In this document: positions 44,101 to 49,623 of the stretch, piece by piece
How the letters are laid out: the number at the start of each line of letters is the position of its first letter
Numbering within the stretch: position 1 is the first letter of the stretch
Source: an uncultured Oscillospiraceae bacterium
GTDB lineage: Bacteria; Bacillota; Clostridia; Oscillospirales; Oscillospiraceae
Length of the DNA stretch: 64,000 bases
Reading direction: 5' to 3'
Assembly (NCBI GenBank): GCA_944385415.1
Contig: CALWXC010000002.1
Location: 159,896 to 223,895, forward strand
Program-made: the position numbers and the translations under genes
Notes under the pieces: model-generated
What the model was told of the DNA's origin: nothing
Databases searched by the model: none
Seen by the model: only the letters and a program-made list of their open reading frames with translations

Positions 44101-44747
44101 TTGGATTATAGGGGACAGAGATTTATGATATCAAGGCCACATGAATGCACTGGCAACCAAAGCTGCCAGTGCATGGTATCTAGCTTTGATATCGCCACAT
44201 TTATCAAGCCCCTGGCGATGGGAGTATGACAGGCTGCCCCGGCCCGGACAATTCATAACTCCGCGGCACCGGTTTTAGCGTGTACCGCAGGGCTTCCCCT
44301 CTTACGCGGGGGTCCATCGTTCTGGAAGTACCATTATATCTGTGCTGCTTCGCCTGAGTGCGCCTACAACTCAGACTGTCCGCTTGTTGAGCGCTCGCAC
44401 CCGGATCGCCGGATGGTCCTGGCGGCAAGCGAATACCCGCATCGGCACAGTAGAAGTACCTGTCATACTGAGCGATATTCCATTATCAAGGTTCATCAGA
44501 GCAGGAAATCCTGAAACAGAAATTCCGGGATAAAAAACCCCTCTACTTATAAGGACATCTGGAGCCCGAAAGTTAACCCTAAAATGAAAAATTTTCAAAA
44601 AAATTTTGATTGTACTCAAGAGAACTGTGTTGAAGTTTTAAGAGGCGAAAGTGGTGGGCAATCTACCATACTGGAATTTGCATAAAGCCCGTGAGAACGG
44701 CACACAGGCGGCGAGAGTGATATTATGGATGACATCCTAAAAACATA
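44101..44747. other. gene-poor stretch at the probable edge of the conjugative element
   Basis: About 650 bases with no gene I can support. It starts with a nested stem-loop: outer arms 44126-44133 and 44186-44193 (TGATATCAA-like), inner perfect 11-bp arms 44143-44153 and 44164-44174. The middle (44200-44480) is GC-rich with short open frames on both strands but no ribosome-binding sites. Around 44650-44745 a plus-strand frame reads like a 3' gene fragment ('NLPYWNLHKARENG') ending at a TAA. It may hold an attachment site or gene debris. Confidence 0.5.
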
Positions 44748-44757
44748 AAGAAAAAAT

Positions 44758-44783
44758 GCCGCTCCGGCAAAAGCCGGAGCGGC
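44758..44783 (-). terminator. intrinsic terminator of the element's leftmost operon
   Basis: Perfect 11-bp stem (44758-44768 with 44773-44783) with an AAAA loop; on the minus strand it is followed by ATTTTTTCTTT. It closes the leftward transcript that carries the small genes at 44876-46140. Confidence 0.92.
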
Positions 44784-44789
44784 GAACTG

Positions 44790-44871
44790 TCAGGAATTCC
44801 TGATTGCGAATGTGTACCGCCACTGGTCATATTCCTCTCTGGTGATATCGCCCACCTCATATTGGCGTAGG
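44790..44871 (-). pseudogene. 3' remnant of a third XRE-regulator paralog
   Basis: Minus strand. The frame ends 'YEVGDITREEYDQWRYTF' plus a few residues and a TGA at 44790-44792. This matches the C-terminal tail of the regulators at 47095 ('YELGEITKEEYDHWRYTY') and 47563 ('GEISKEDYDKWRYTF'). Only about 27 codons remain; the rest is lost at the junction with the 44876 gene. It shows that a further copy of this family once stood here. Confidence 0.8.
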
Positions 44872-44875
44872 CCAG

Positions 44876-45088
44876 TTATCCTTTCTTGACAATGATGGTG
44901 ATGCCAACGAGATTTCCAATCGCGGGATAGTGCTCGGGATAGATCTCTACGACCTCATAGGCTGCTGCAGTGCGAAGCGTAATTTCCTTGGCCGGTCCGA
45001 AATAGATACCTTCAGAGACGGATGGGTCCTCCGAGATCCAAACAGTAGTATTTTCGTACACCTTGTAGAGCAGGTCTGTCAGTTTCAT
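44876..45088 (-). CDS. small ICE-associated protein of unknown function
   Basis: 70 residues ('MKLTDLLYKVYENTTVWISE' start, 'VGITIIVKKG' end), soluble. The start at 45088 was chosen because AGAAAGGTG lies 5-6 bases upstream; an earlier ATG in the same frame (45142) lies inside the neighbouring gene. Last gene of a leftward cluster of small genes. I do not recognise a family. Confidence 0.6.
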   Translation of the reverse strand: MKLTDLLYKVYENTTVWISEDPSVSEGIYFGPAKEITLRTAAAYEVVEIYPEHYPAIGNLVGITIIVKKG

Positions 45089-45134
45089 AATTGCACCTTT
45101 CTGCCCTCGTGACCTCCGGGGCGGGTGGTTTCCG

Positions 45135-45323
45135 TCACTCAACGATGATATAGTCGTTCCTCATGCAGCCGATGGTGGCCCTGGCCCTTCCAGCCGCTGC
45201 CTCCGCCTGCTCTCGTGCTTGGAGCTGCATCTTGGTCCTCCCGACAGGGACCGCGCTCAACAGGCGGTCGATTTCTTTCAGCAGGTCATCCAGGTCTATT
45301 TGATATGCTTCGTGGTTCGTCAT
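45135..45323 (-). CDS. small ICE-associated protein of unknown function
   Basis: 62 residues with an Asp/Leu-rich N-terminus ('YQIDLDDLLKEIDRLLSAV') and an Ala/Arg-rich helix ('QAREQAEAAAGRARA'). Good ribosome-binding site AAGGAGA before the ATG. Part of the same leftward cluster. No family recognised. Confidence 0.6.
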   Translation of the reverse strand: MTNHEAYQIDLDDLLKEIDRLLSAVPVGRTKMQLQAREQAEAAAGRARATIGCMRNDYIIVE

Positions 45324-45352
45324 GGCTGGCTATCTCCTTCCTGCTTCCGCTC

Positions 45353-45610
45353 TCACCGTACCGGCTTGAGCTTAAAGACGTCGAACAAGCGCTTCCCGTC
45401 TTTGTTGCGGACCGTCTCGACTGTGGTGAGGTTTCCGAGGGCCTTGCTCATCGGGGTGCCGTAGGTACCGCGCTCCCACAGCCCGGACACCTCGGCCATC
45501 TTCCAGAAGCAGTTGACCTCGATCCCGGCATTCGGCCCGGGAAATGCGTGGTGCTTTGTAAACCGAGCCTTGATAAAATTCTCGCACCATTCGACCTTGA
45601 TATTTTTCAT
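45353..45610 (-). CDS. small ICE-associated protein of unknown function
   Basis: 85 residues ('MKNIKVEWCENFIKARFTKH' start, 'GKRLFDVFKLKPVR' end), soluble and basic at the C-terminus. Its ATG overlaps the stop codon of the upstream gene (ATGA, 45607-45610). Similar small proteins are common in Clostridial ICEs; function unknown. Confidence 0.65.
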   Translation of the reverse strand: MKNIKVEWCENFIKARFTKHHAFPGPNAGIEVNCFWKMAEVSGLWERGTYGTPMSKALGNLTTVETVRNKDGKRLFDVFKLKPVR

Positions 45611-45891
45611 TTTGTCTTACCACCTTTCCGAGAAATATTCCGTAGGGACTTGATGGCAATGGTGGCGTGACCGCTCTCTAAGGCGGCTACATCATACTTG
45701 TCAAACCCCTCCCGGCTCTCAATCCACGCAAGCAGTTCTTCCGGGGTCTCGCAGAAAGCGGCCAGATTTTCGAGGACGCTGAATACACGCATCCGCTCCT
45801 TGCCATTATCGTTGAGGTAGTGGCTTACCTCATACAGTTTCCTGTGCTCGGTGTCAACTGCCGCTTTCCAGTCGTCGTAACTGGTAATCAC
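45607..45891 (-). CDS. small ICE-associated protein of unknown function
   Basis: 94 residues, soluble, mostly helical ('YDDWKAAVDTEHRKLYEVSH', 'CETPEELLAWIESREGFDKY'). Start is GTG at 45891 with GGGAGGG 7 bases upstream. It overlaps the next gene by 4 bases. No family recognised. Confidence 0.65.
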   Translation of the reverse strand: MITSYDDWKAAVDTEHRKLYEVSHYLNDNGKERMRVFSVLENLAAFCETPEELLAWIESREGFDKYDVAALESGHATIAIKSLRNISRKGGKTK

Positions 45892-46014
45892 CGTGTTACC
45901 CTCCCTTGATTTTTTTACCTTACTGTTTTATAATCAAGGCGGCCAGGGTAAGGCTCCTGGCTCGCCTCGTTCGGGGGTGTTATGAGCGGCGTCTTAGCGG
46001 GGGCCGCTCATTTT

Positions 46015-46140
46015 TCATGCTGTAATTTTGCTGTCTCGCACGATTTGCGCAGCGGTTTCGGCATCTTTTGCTGTGGCTTCAATCAGCTTTGCAATGTTTT
46101 CCAGATACTGATTGAGTTCTGCTGTGGTCATGGCATCCAA
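46015..46140 (-). CDS. very small ICE protein, helical
   Basis: About 41 residues: 'MDAMTTAELNQYLENIAKLI' then 'EATAKDAETAAQIVRDSKIT' and a final alanine. The TTG at 46140 follows AAAGGAAG by 7 bases; the ATG at 46131 is the alternative. It is the first gene downstream of a leftward promoter with a bound operator and is followed by a stem-loop (45983-45990 with 46003-46010). A longer open frame on the other strand here has no ribosome-binding site. Amphipathic helix; function unknown. Confidence 0.6.
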   Translation of the reverse strand: MDAMTTAELNQYLENIAKLIEATAKDAETAAQIVRDSKITA

Positions 46141-46160
46141 GTCCTCACTTCCTTTCATAA

Positions 46161-46176
46161 GAGGTGTTCACCTCTG
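46161..46176. promoter_or_regulatory. AGAGGTG/CACCTCT palindrome in the small-gene leader
   Basis: A perfect 7-2-7 inverted repeat just downstream of the leftward promoter and before the first small gene. It could be a regulator site or a leader stem-loop that hides the ribosome-binding site. Confidence 0.45.
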
Positions 46177-46188
46177 CCCTACATACAT

Positions 46189-46217
46189 ATAGTACATCAT
46201 TTTAGTTTACTTGTCAA
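46189..46217 (-). promoter_or_regulatory. leftward promoter of the ICE small-gene operon
   Basis: Minus strand: perfect -35 TTGACA (46212-46217), 17-bp spacer, -10 TACTAT (46189-46194). The -35 and spacer lie inside the operator copy at 46199-46217. Confidence 0.88.
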
Positions 46218-46278
46218 GCATTTTAGTAAACTTTTTTAATTATTTTTTAATCCACATTATTGACAAGTAAACTAAAAT
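46199..46278. promoter_or_regulatory. divergent operator: two identical 19-bp sites in inverted order plus a partial third
   Basis: ATTTTAGTTTACTTGTCAA at 46199-46217 is repeated as its exact reverse complement at 46260-46278. A related half-site, ATTTTAGTAAAC, lies between at 46220-46231. Each 19-bp copy covers the -35 of one of the two divergent promoters. The layout resembles phage and ICE genetic switches; the XRE protein encoded at 46315 is the likely ligand. Confidence 0.87.
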
Positions 46279-46288
46279 AATTTACAAT
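46260..46288 (+). promoter_or_regulatory. rightward promoter of the divergent regulator
   Basis: Perfect -35 TTGACA (46260-46265), 17-bp spacer, -10 TACAAT (46283-46288), 26 bases before the regulator ATG. Overlapped by the operator copy at 46260-46278. Confidence 0.88.
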
Positions 46289-46314
46289 GAAAGCATGGAT
46301 TGTGAGGTGTCTAT

Positions 46315-46548
46315 ATGTCAATATCAGATAAAATTAAAGGGCTTTTAGCACTCTGCGGAAAAAAGCAGTTAGAACTTGCTGCGAATTTTGGAATGAGTAA
46401 GCAGACCATGGGCAATAAGATGGCGCGAAATAGCTGGTCTGCTCGTGATCTGGCCAAGGTAGCAAAGTTCTGTGATTGCAGGCTGGCATTTATTATGCCT
46501 GATGGGCAGTATATCTACCTCGAAGTAGATGATGGCCCGAATGAATAA
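46315..46548 (+). CDS. small XRE-type DNA-binding regulator
   Basis: 77 residues. Residues about 8-60 form a helix-turn-helix ('IKGLLALCGKKQLELAANFG', 'MSKQTMGNKMARNSWSARDL'), followed by a short beta tail ('AFIMPDGQYIYLEVDD'). GAGGTG lies 7 bases before the ATG. Its promoter and the opposing one share the same operator, so it most likely represses itself and the leftward small-gene operon, in the manner of Cro/CI switches. Confidence 0.85.
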   Translation: MSISDKIKGLLALCGKKQLELAANFGMSKQTMGNKMARNSWSARDLAKVAKFCDCRLAFIMPDGQYIYLEVDDGPNE

Positions 46549-46594
46549 AGTCTCGACCAGCGCTAATTTCTTTTTCGGGCAAGTAAACAAAGCG

Positions 46595-46623
46595 AGGGGG
46601 ACGGGCCTGTGGCCCGTCCCCCT
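46595..46623. terminator. terminator between converging ICE genes
   Basis: Perfect 13-bp GC-rich stem (46595-46607 with 46611-46623), 3-base loop, between the small regulator (+) and the membrane protein (-). On the minus strand it is followed by CGCTTTGTTTAC. Confidence 0.8.
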
Positions 46624-47040
46624 TTACTGCCTGATTTTGATTTGTGGCATACCGTCCTTGACCTCAAAACTGATCTGGTCATTCCGGTATCCCAGAGCCG
46701 CCGCCGCCCGGCGCTGCTCCGCCATATTCCGTATGATTCGCTGCTCCTCCATGTGCGCGGTCAGTTTGGGGCCGACCCAGCGGAAGATTGTCACCAGCAC
46801 TAGACCGGCCAGGATGGCCCAGTACAACACTTTCTGCTTCGCCACCCATTCAGGGAAAATCAAGTTCGCGCAGGCGGTATAGGCCAGCACGGGTACCAGC
46901 TTCAGTTTTAACAGGATGTGGAACACCAGCCGGATCAGGAACACAGCCAAGAAAAAAAAGAAGAGTTGCTGTGCTATCGTCAGATTTTGAAGCAAAGTAA
47001 AATCCTCCTCTATTTGTTTTTGAAATATATGGTTTTCCAT
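46624..47040 (-). CDS. two-helix membrane protein of unknown function
   Basis: 138 residues. Two membrane helices ('QQLFFFFLAVFLIRLVFHIL' and 'VLYWAILAGLVLVTIFRWV') and a soluble C-terminal tail rich in Arg and Glu ('HMEEQRIIRNMAEQRRAAAA'). Lies downstream of the XRE pair in the leftward operon. No family recognised; it may anchor or sense for the regulators. Confidence 0.65.
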   Translation of the reverse strand: MENHIFQKQIEEDFTLLQNLTIAQQLFFFFLAVFLIRLVFHILLKLKLVPVLAYTACANLIFPEWVAKQKVLYWAILAGLVLVTIFRWVGPKLTAHMEEQRIIRNMAEQRRAAAALGYRNDQISFEVKDGMPQIKIRQ

Positions 47041-47094
47041 ATAAATATTATCTCATATTTCAAAAAATGGCAATAGCTCGTGTGCAATTTTTCG

Positions 47095-47547
47095 TTATGA
47101 TGTTTGCTTTCTGGAATATGTATACCGCCAGTGGTCGTACTCTTCTTTGGTAATCTCGCCCAGCTCATAGCGGCGCAGCACCGCATACCAGGCGTGGAAG
47201 TCCTCCCGGAATTTCAAGCGGGCATCGATGCTGTTGAAGTGCAGGCAAAGTTCTCCATCCAGCTTCCCGATTTGCAGGCCGTAGATATCTTCCATGGCAA
47301 AGAGTGTGTGCAGAAAGCCTGCTTTATCATCGTCATCAATGCAGGGAACACGCAGCGCATCCGGCGATACCTGAAGGAGTTCGGCCAGCTGCTCTATGCG
47401 ATCTGACTTAGGGGAGCGAAGGCCCTTCTCATACTGTGATATTCTCACCTCCGCAGAGCTTTCCGGGAAGCCCAGCGCCATACCGAGACATTTCTGTGTC
47501 ATCCCCCGCAAGAGACGAAAAAAGCGAATCCGTTCACCAGTCGCCAT
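47095..47547 (-). CDS. XRE-family regulator with SHOCT-like C-terminal motif
   Basis: 150 residues. HTH in residues 4-65 ('GERIRFFRLLRGMTQKCLGM', 'ISQYEKGLRSPKSDRIEQLA'). Residues 75-120 are a mixed domain ('DDKAGFLHTLFAMEDIYGLQ'). The last 25 carry 'YELGEITKEEYDHWRYTY', shaped like a SHOCT motif. Paralog of the next gene (about half the residues alike by eye). GGAGGGAC precedes the ATG. It probably controls element transfer, but its target is not seen. Confidence 0.85.
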   Translation of the reverse strand: MATGERIRFFRLLRGMTQKCLGMALGFPESSAEVRISQYEKGLRSPKSDRIEQLAELLQVSPDALRVPCIDDDDKAGFLHTLFAMEDIYGLQIGKLDGELCLHFNSIDARLKFREDFHAWYAVLRRYELGEITKEEYDHWRYTYSRKQTS

Positions 47548-47562
47548 TGAAAGTCCCTCCTG

Positions 47563-48000
47563 TTATGTGAATGTATATCGCCACTTGTCGTAATCCTCTT
47601 TGGAGATTTCACCCGTCTCCAACATGGCAGCGGCCTGTTGCCAGGAACAGAGCATCTCGTGCAGCCGGGCAGCGTCCTTACTTTTCCGCACATCGACCTT
47701 CAGACAGACTTCTCCATCCATCTTGCTAATCTTGAGCCCGTAGTTATCCTCCAGGGTAAACAGGGTGTGCATCAGTTCCACATGGGAGCCTGCGCCCAGT
47801 GCAGAGAGTGTATCCGGAGAAATGTCCAGGGCATCTGCGATTTGGGAAAGCAGCTCCCGTCTCGGAACACGGTAATTCGCCTCATACTGGGAAATCCGGT
47901 TATCTGCATTCTTTTCCTCCAAACCGATGGCAAGACCCAGTTCCTTTTGTGTCATGCCCCGGAAGTTACGAAAAAAGCGAATCCGTTCACCGATTGTCAT
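47563..48000 (-). CDS. XRE-family regulator with SHOCT-like C-terminal motif
   Basis: 145 residues, a paralog of the gene at 47095 with the same order: HTH ('GERIRFFRNFRGMTQKELGL', 'ISQYEANYRVPRRELLSQIA'), a middle part ('VELMHTLFTLEDNYGLKISK') and the C-terminal 'GEISKEDYDKWRYTF'. Start at 48000 follows AAAAGGAG by 8 bases; a GTG three codons earlier is less likely. The gene begins 14 bases inside the end of the sigma-like gene, so the two are coupled. Confidence 0.86.
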   Translation of the reverse strand: MTIGERIRFFRNFRGMTQKELGLAIGLEEKNADNRISQYEANYRVPRRELLSQIADALDISPDTLSALGAGSHVELMHTLFTLEDNYGLKISKMDGEVCLKVDVRKSKDAARLHEMLCSWQQAAAMLETGEISKEDYDKWRYTFT

Positions 48001-48433
48001 GTTTTTCACTCCTTTTGGACAAGATTCTTTTCAATTCTACTTTTCCAAGCTCAATGCTTTTTAGCACCGCTGGCTTGCTAACTTGTTCCGCACGGGCGAT
48101 TTCCGCAATGCTCATGCCCAATATGTAGTGTGCGTAGATACGGTCCACCTGCTTCCGGGGAAGCAGCCGCAATGCGGCGTAAAGCTGCTGATTGCCAATG
48201 CGCTTCTCCATCTCTTCCTCCGGTCCCGGTGATTGCCCCATTATGTGAAGCTCAATCCCTGGATCAGTGTTCAGGGATACTACGTCGCCGTTACGCGTTC
48301 GGCGTTTCTCCAACGCCTGTTCCGCCAACCGGTATTCCTCGAACAGTGTGGCGATTTTGCAGGATATCGAAAAATTTGAGTATGTAGCATCCAGGTGCGG
48401 ATACTCTTTTCTTAAATCAATTACCATTACCAT
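47987..48433 (-). CDS. sigma-70 region 4-like regulator
   Basis: 148 residues. The last ~55 residues ('LRLLPRKQVDRIYAHYILGM', 'SIAEIARAEQVSKPAVLKSI') are a sigma-70 region 4-type helix-turn-helix; the N-terminal part is short and lacks a clear region 2. Small sigma-like proteins of this type are common in Tn916-family and other Firmicute ICEs, where they may activate excision or transfer. The start at 48433 was chosen for GAGGGGT upstream. Overlaps the XRE gene by 14 bases. Confidence 0.8.
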   Translation of the reverse strand: MVMVIDLRKEYPHLDATYSNFSISCKIATLFEEYRLAEQALEKRRTRNGDVVSLNTDPGIELHIMGQSPGPEEEMEKRIGNQQLYAALRLLPRKQVDRIYAHYILGMSIAEIARAEQVSKPAVLKSIELGKVELKRILSKRSEKHDNR

Positions 48434-48468
48434 ACCATTACCCCTCTTCAAAATGGATACGGGCATAA

Positions 48469-48503
48469 AAAGTGGAAGCGTGTTTTTTTCACGCTTCCAC
48501 TTT
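48469..48503 (-). terminator. terminator of the fic gene
   Basis: 14-bp stem (48469-48482 with 48490-48503); on the minus strand it is followed by a run TTTTT. It lies 22 bases beyond the fic stop codon and separates it from the sigma-like gene. Confidence 0.88.
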
Positions 48504-48524
48504 CCCGGTGAAAATTGTAGCATG

Positions 48525-49316
48525 TCAGCGCTCCATGGCGTCTTTGCTGTGCTCCGGCAGCCGGATACGAAAGAGTCTGCAATAGTCCTTCTGCGCCTCC
48601 AGCTCACACTGACAGATCAGATTGACGAACGGCGTATCCGTCGGATTTCGCGTCCGTTGGGCTTGCTGCAACGCTGTAATATAGTCATGACGCAGGATCG
48701 GCGGGATCGTTGCAATACAATACCCGCGGTTGACCAGGATCAAATTCATCAAAAGCCGGGCGGTTCGCCCGTTGCCGTCCTGGAATGGATGAATGTCCAC
48801 CAGTCTCCGGTGGGCATATGCGGCCAGAACGACCGGATGCAGCGTATCCTTCTTCTGGTTCAACTCATCCATCAGCGCGGCCATCTGGCCGGGGACCTCC
48901 TCCGCCATGGGCGGGACATACTCTGTGCCGGTGATGAACACCTGCCCCTCCCGATAACGCCCGGCATGGGCCGGGTCAATGCCGCTGTAGAACAGAGTGT
49001 GCAGCTGAAGAATATCCTCCTCGCGGAATTGCAGCGAACCGCCTCTGGCAGTCTCCAGCATATAATCATACGCCCTGGCGTGGCCGGTGGCTTCATAGCA
49101 ATCCCGGATAGGCTTGCCGCCCACTGTAATGCCATCTTCCAGAAGTACTTTTGTCTCGGACAAGGTGAGGGAATTTCCCTCCAGGGCATTGGAAGCGTAA
49201 GTTGCGCCAATGCGAAAATAGGCGTCTAATTCCTTACTCTCTTCCGGCGTCAAAGGGCGGTGTTTGCGAATTGCCTCCGCATAGCGGTCGATCTGTTTTA
49301 ACAATGTGTCGGACAT
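48525..49316 (-). CDS. Fic/DOC family AMPylase with intramolecular inhibitory motif
   Basis: 263 residues. Catalytic Fic motif H176-R184 ('HPFQDGNGR') and the flap ('GQVFITGTEYVPP'). Residues 42-47 ('SNALEG') fit the inhibitory pattern (S/T)xxxE(G/N), with E46 as the expected inhibitory glutamate, so this is a class II Fic protein that is autoinhibited and needs no separate antitoxin. It transfers AMP (or a related group) to a hydroxyl of a target protein. The target is unknown. It lies inside the conjugative element between conjugation and regulatory genes, with its own terminator. Confidence 0.92.
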   Translation of the reverse strand: MSDTLLKQIDRYAEAIRKHRPLTPEESKELDAYFRIGATYASNALEGNSLTLSETKVLLEDGITVGGKPIRDCYEATGHARAYDYMLETARGGSLQFREEDILQLHTLFYSGIDPAHAGRYREGQVFITGTEYVPPMAEEVPGQMAALMDELNQKKDTLHPVVLAAYAHRRLVDIHPFQDGNGRTARLLMNLILVNRGYCIATIPPILRHDYITALQQAQRTRNPTDTPFVNLICQCELEAQKDYCRLFRIRLPEHSKDAMER

Positions 49317-49368
49317 TCTTATCGCCTTCCTTTTTTGCCGCTTTTCTTGTAAATATTATACCACAAAT

Positions 49369-49620
49369 TCATATGCACTGTAAATCCTGGCGCTCCAACT
49401 CGCCCACGCTGGAGCGTATCAGCATTTGCTTTGCCGCTGCAGCAGTTTCAACGGGCTGCTGGTAAAGGTATACTACCGCGTTGATCCATTCTGTTTCTGG
49501 GTAATCCTCCAACGGTACATTTACAAGAAAAGAAAATCGTTTCTTGCTGTTCGGGAGATACTTTAGATCAGATAAGTAGGTGCAGCCGGTTCTTAAAGCC
49601 AGATATTGGAGCAGTTCCAT
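49369..49620 (-). CDS. small ICE protein of unknown function
   Basis: 83 residues, soluble ('MELLQYLALRTGCTYLSDLK' start, 'SSVGELERQDLQCI' end). It starts 4 bases after the stop of the NlpC/P60 gene (reading left), so it is probably in the same transcript. No family recognised. Confidence 0.65.
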   Translation of the reverse strand: MELLQYLALRTGCTYLSDLKYLPNSKKRFSFLVNVPLEDYPETEWINAVVYLYQQPVETAAAAKQMLIRSSVGELERQDLQCI

Positions 49621-49623
49621 AAG

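Noticed and set aside
44204..44619. Two short minus-strand open frames (44204-44428, 44371-44619)
   Set aside because: No ribosome-binding site and no recognisable domain; they overlap each other in a gene-poor region.
45982..46239. 85-codon open frame on the plus strand
   Set aside because: No ribosome-binding site, and it runs across the leftward promoter and operator. The 41-residue minus-strand gene fits the signals better.
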